Shown piece after piece: positions 63,893 through 64,000 of a stretch of DNA of 64,000 nt. The translations under genes were made by a program, and so were the position numbers. The notes under the pieces were generated by a model. The model was given only the letters and a program-made list of their open reading frames with translations. It was not told where the DNA came from and searched no databases. This DNA comes from an uncultured Draconibacterium sp. (GTDB lineage: Bacteria > Bacteroidota > Bacteroidia > Bacteroidales > Prolixibacteraceae). Location: assembly GCF_963676815.1 (NCBI RefSeq), contig NZ_OY781365.1, positions 2,266,501-2,330,500 of the forward strand, in the 5' to 3' direction. Position 1 is the stretch's first letter; the number at the start of each line of letters is the position of its first letter.

Positions 63893-64000
63893 TTATTCCC
63901 AAATTTTTGAATCTGTCATCCAATCTTCTACTGTCAATTGTTCTTCTGTCATTGTTTCGTTAACTGTCCAGGTAGTTTCGTCGGTCATCCAGTTTTCCAT
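63893..64000 (-). CDS. Small acidic protein with WMTD motifs (cut by or starting at the edge)
   Basis: A minus-strand frame of 35 codons ends at TAA 63893. The visible protein, starting MENWMTDETTWTVNE, holds two copies of a W-M-T-D motif (DWMTDSKIWE at the end) and is rich in Thr, Glu and Trp. Its first codon visible is an ATG exactly at the window edge, so this may be the C-terminus of a longer protein. Repetition of the motif and the well-placed convergent terminator argue that it is a real gene. Function unknown. Confidence 0.55.
   Translation of the reverse strand: MENWMTDETTWTVNETMTEEQLTVEDWMTDSKIWE

Overview
The window is bacterial chromosome with moderate-to-low GC. Its gene content points to the Bacteroidota: long FtsX-type permease arrays, a Reg_prop/Y_Y_Y sensor kinase, a membrane-anchored AraC regulator, Cys-type sulfatases beside a GH2 glycosidase, DUF2723 and DUF6427 proteins, and promoter-like TAnnTTTG elements. 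The class I hybrid-cluster protein and the sulfatases fit an anaerobic or microaerobic, probably marine member of the Marinilabiliales or Prolixibacteraceae. That placement is inferred, not shown.

Region 1 (1-27027) is one very large export locus. A sensor kinase (cut by the left edge) and an NtrC-type sigma-54 response regulator overlap by 4 bp on the minus strand. They face a plus-strand run: a TolC-like outer-membrane channel with a plausible sigma-54 -24/-12 promoter just upstream, an HlyD/MacA-like adaptor, a MacB/LolD-like ATPase, five roughly 780-residue FtsX/MacB permeases and a secreted Ser/Gly-repeat beta-strand protein. After a terminator comes a second unit: permease, permease, a second ATPase with an altered D-loop, and permease. 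In total there are eight permeases, two ATPases, one adaptor and one channel. Several permeases share almost the same C-terminal 100 residues while their N-terminal regions differ widely.

Region 2 (27211-32128) is a compact four-gene operon. Three consecutive products begin with zinc ribbons: an acidic-tailed membrane protein, a 934-residue protein with a large extracytoplasmic part, and an AIM24-domain protein. The fourth is an unrecognised membrane protein. No function can be assigned, and this is the best candidate here for an undescribed system. Region 3 (32144-42342, minus strand) holds a 7-TM AraC regulator, then a sulfated-polysaccharide cluster (GH2 glycosidase, two lipoprotein sulfatases, a Tat-exported sugar-isomerase-like protein), headed upstream by a TPR histidine kinase.

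Region 4 (42557-53380) carries an MltF-like lytic transglycosylase, two different class II fructose-bisphosphate aldolases placed head to head, a Reg_prop sensor kinase without receiver or DNA-binding domains, and a nitrosative-stress module. That module is hcp, an Fe-S partner and a divergent Crp/Fnr regulator, with a 16-bp palindrome at a class II activator position. Region 5 (53373-64000) is mostly housekeeping: pgeF, a DUF2723/GT117 membrane glycosyltransferase-like protein, purD, a DUF6427 protein, a NodU/TobZ-like carbamoyltransferase, tsaB, a DUF3108 protein and efp. Between pgeF and the DUF2723 gene lies an array of about six 42-bp repeats, each centred on a palindrome. No tRNA, rRNA, CRISPR array or transposase was recognised.
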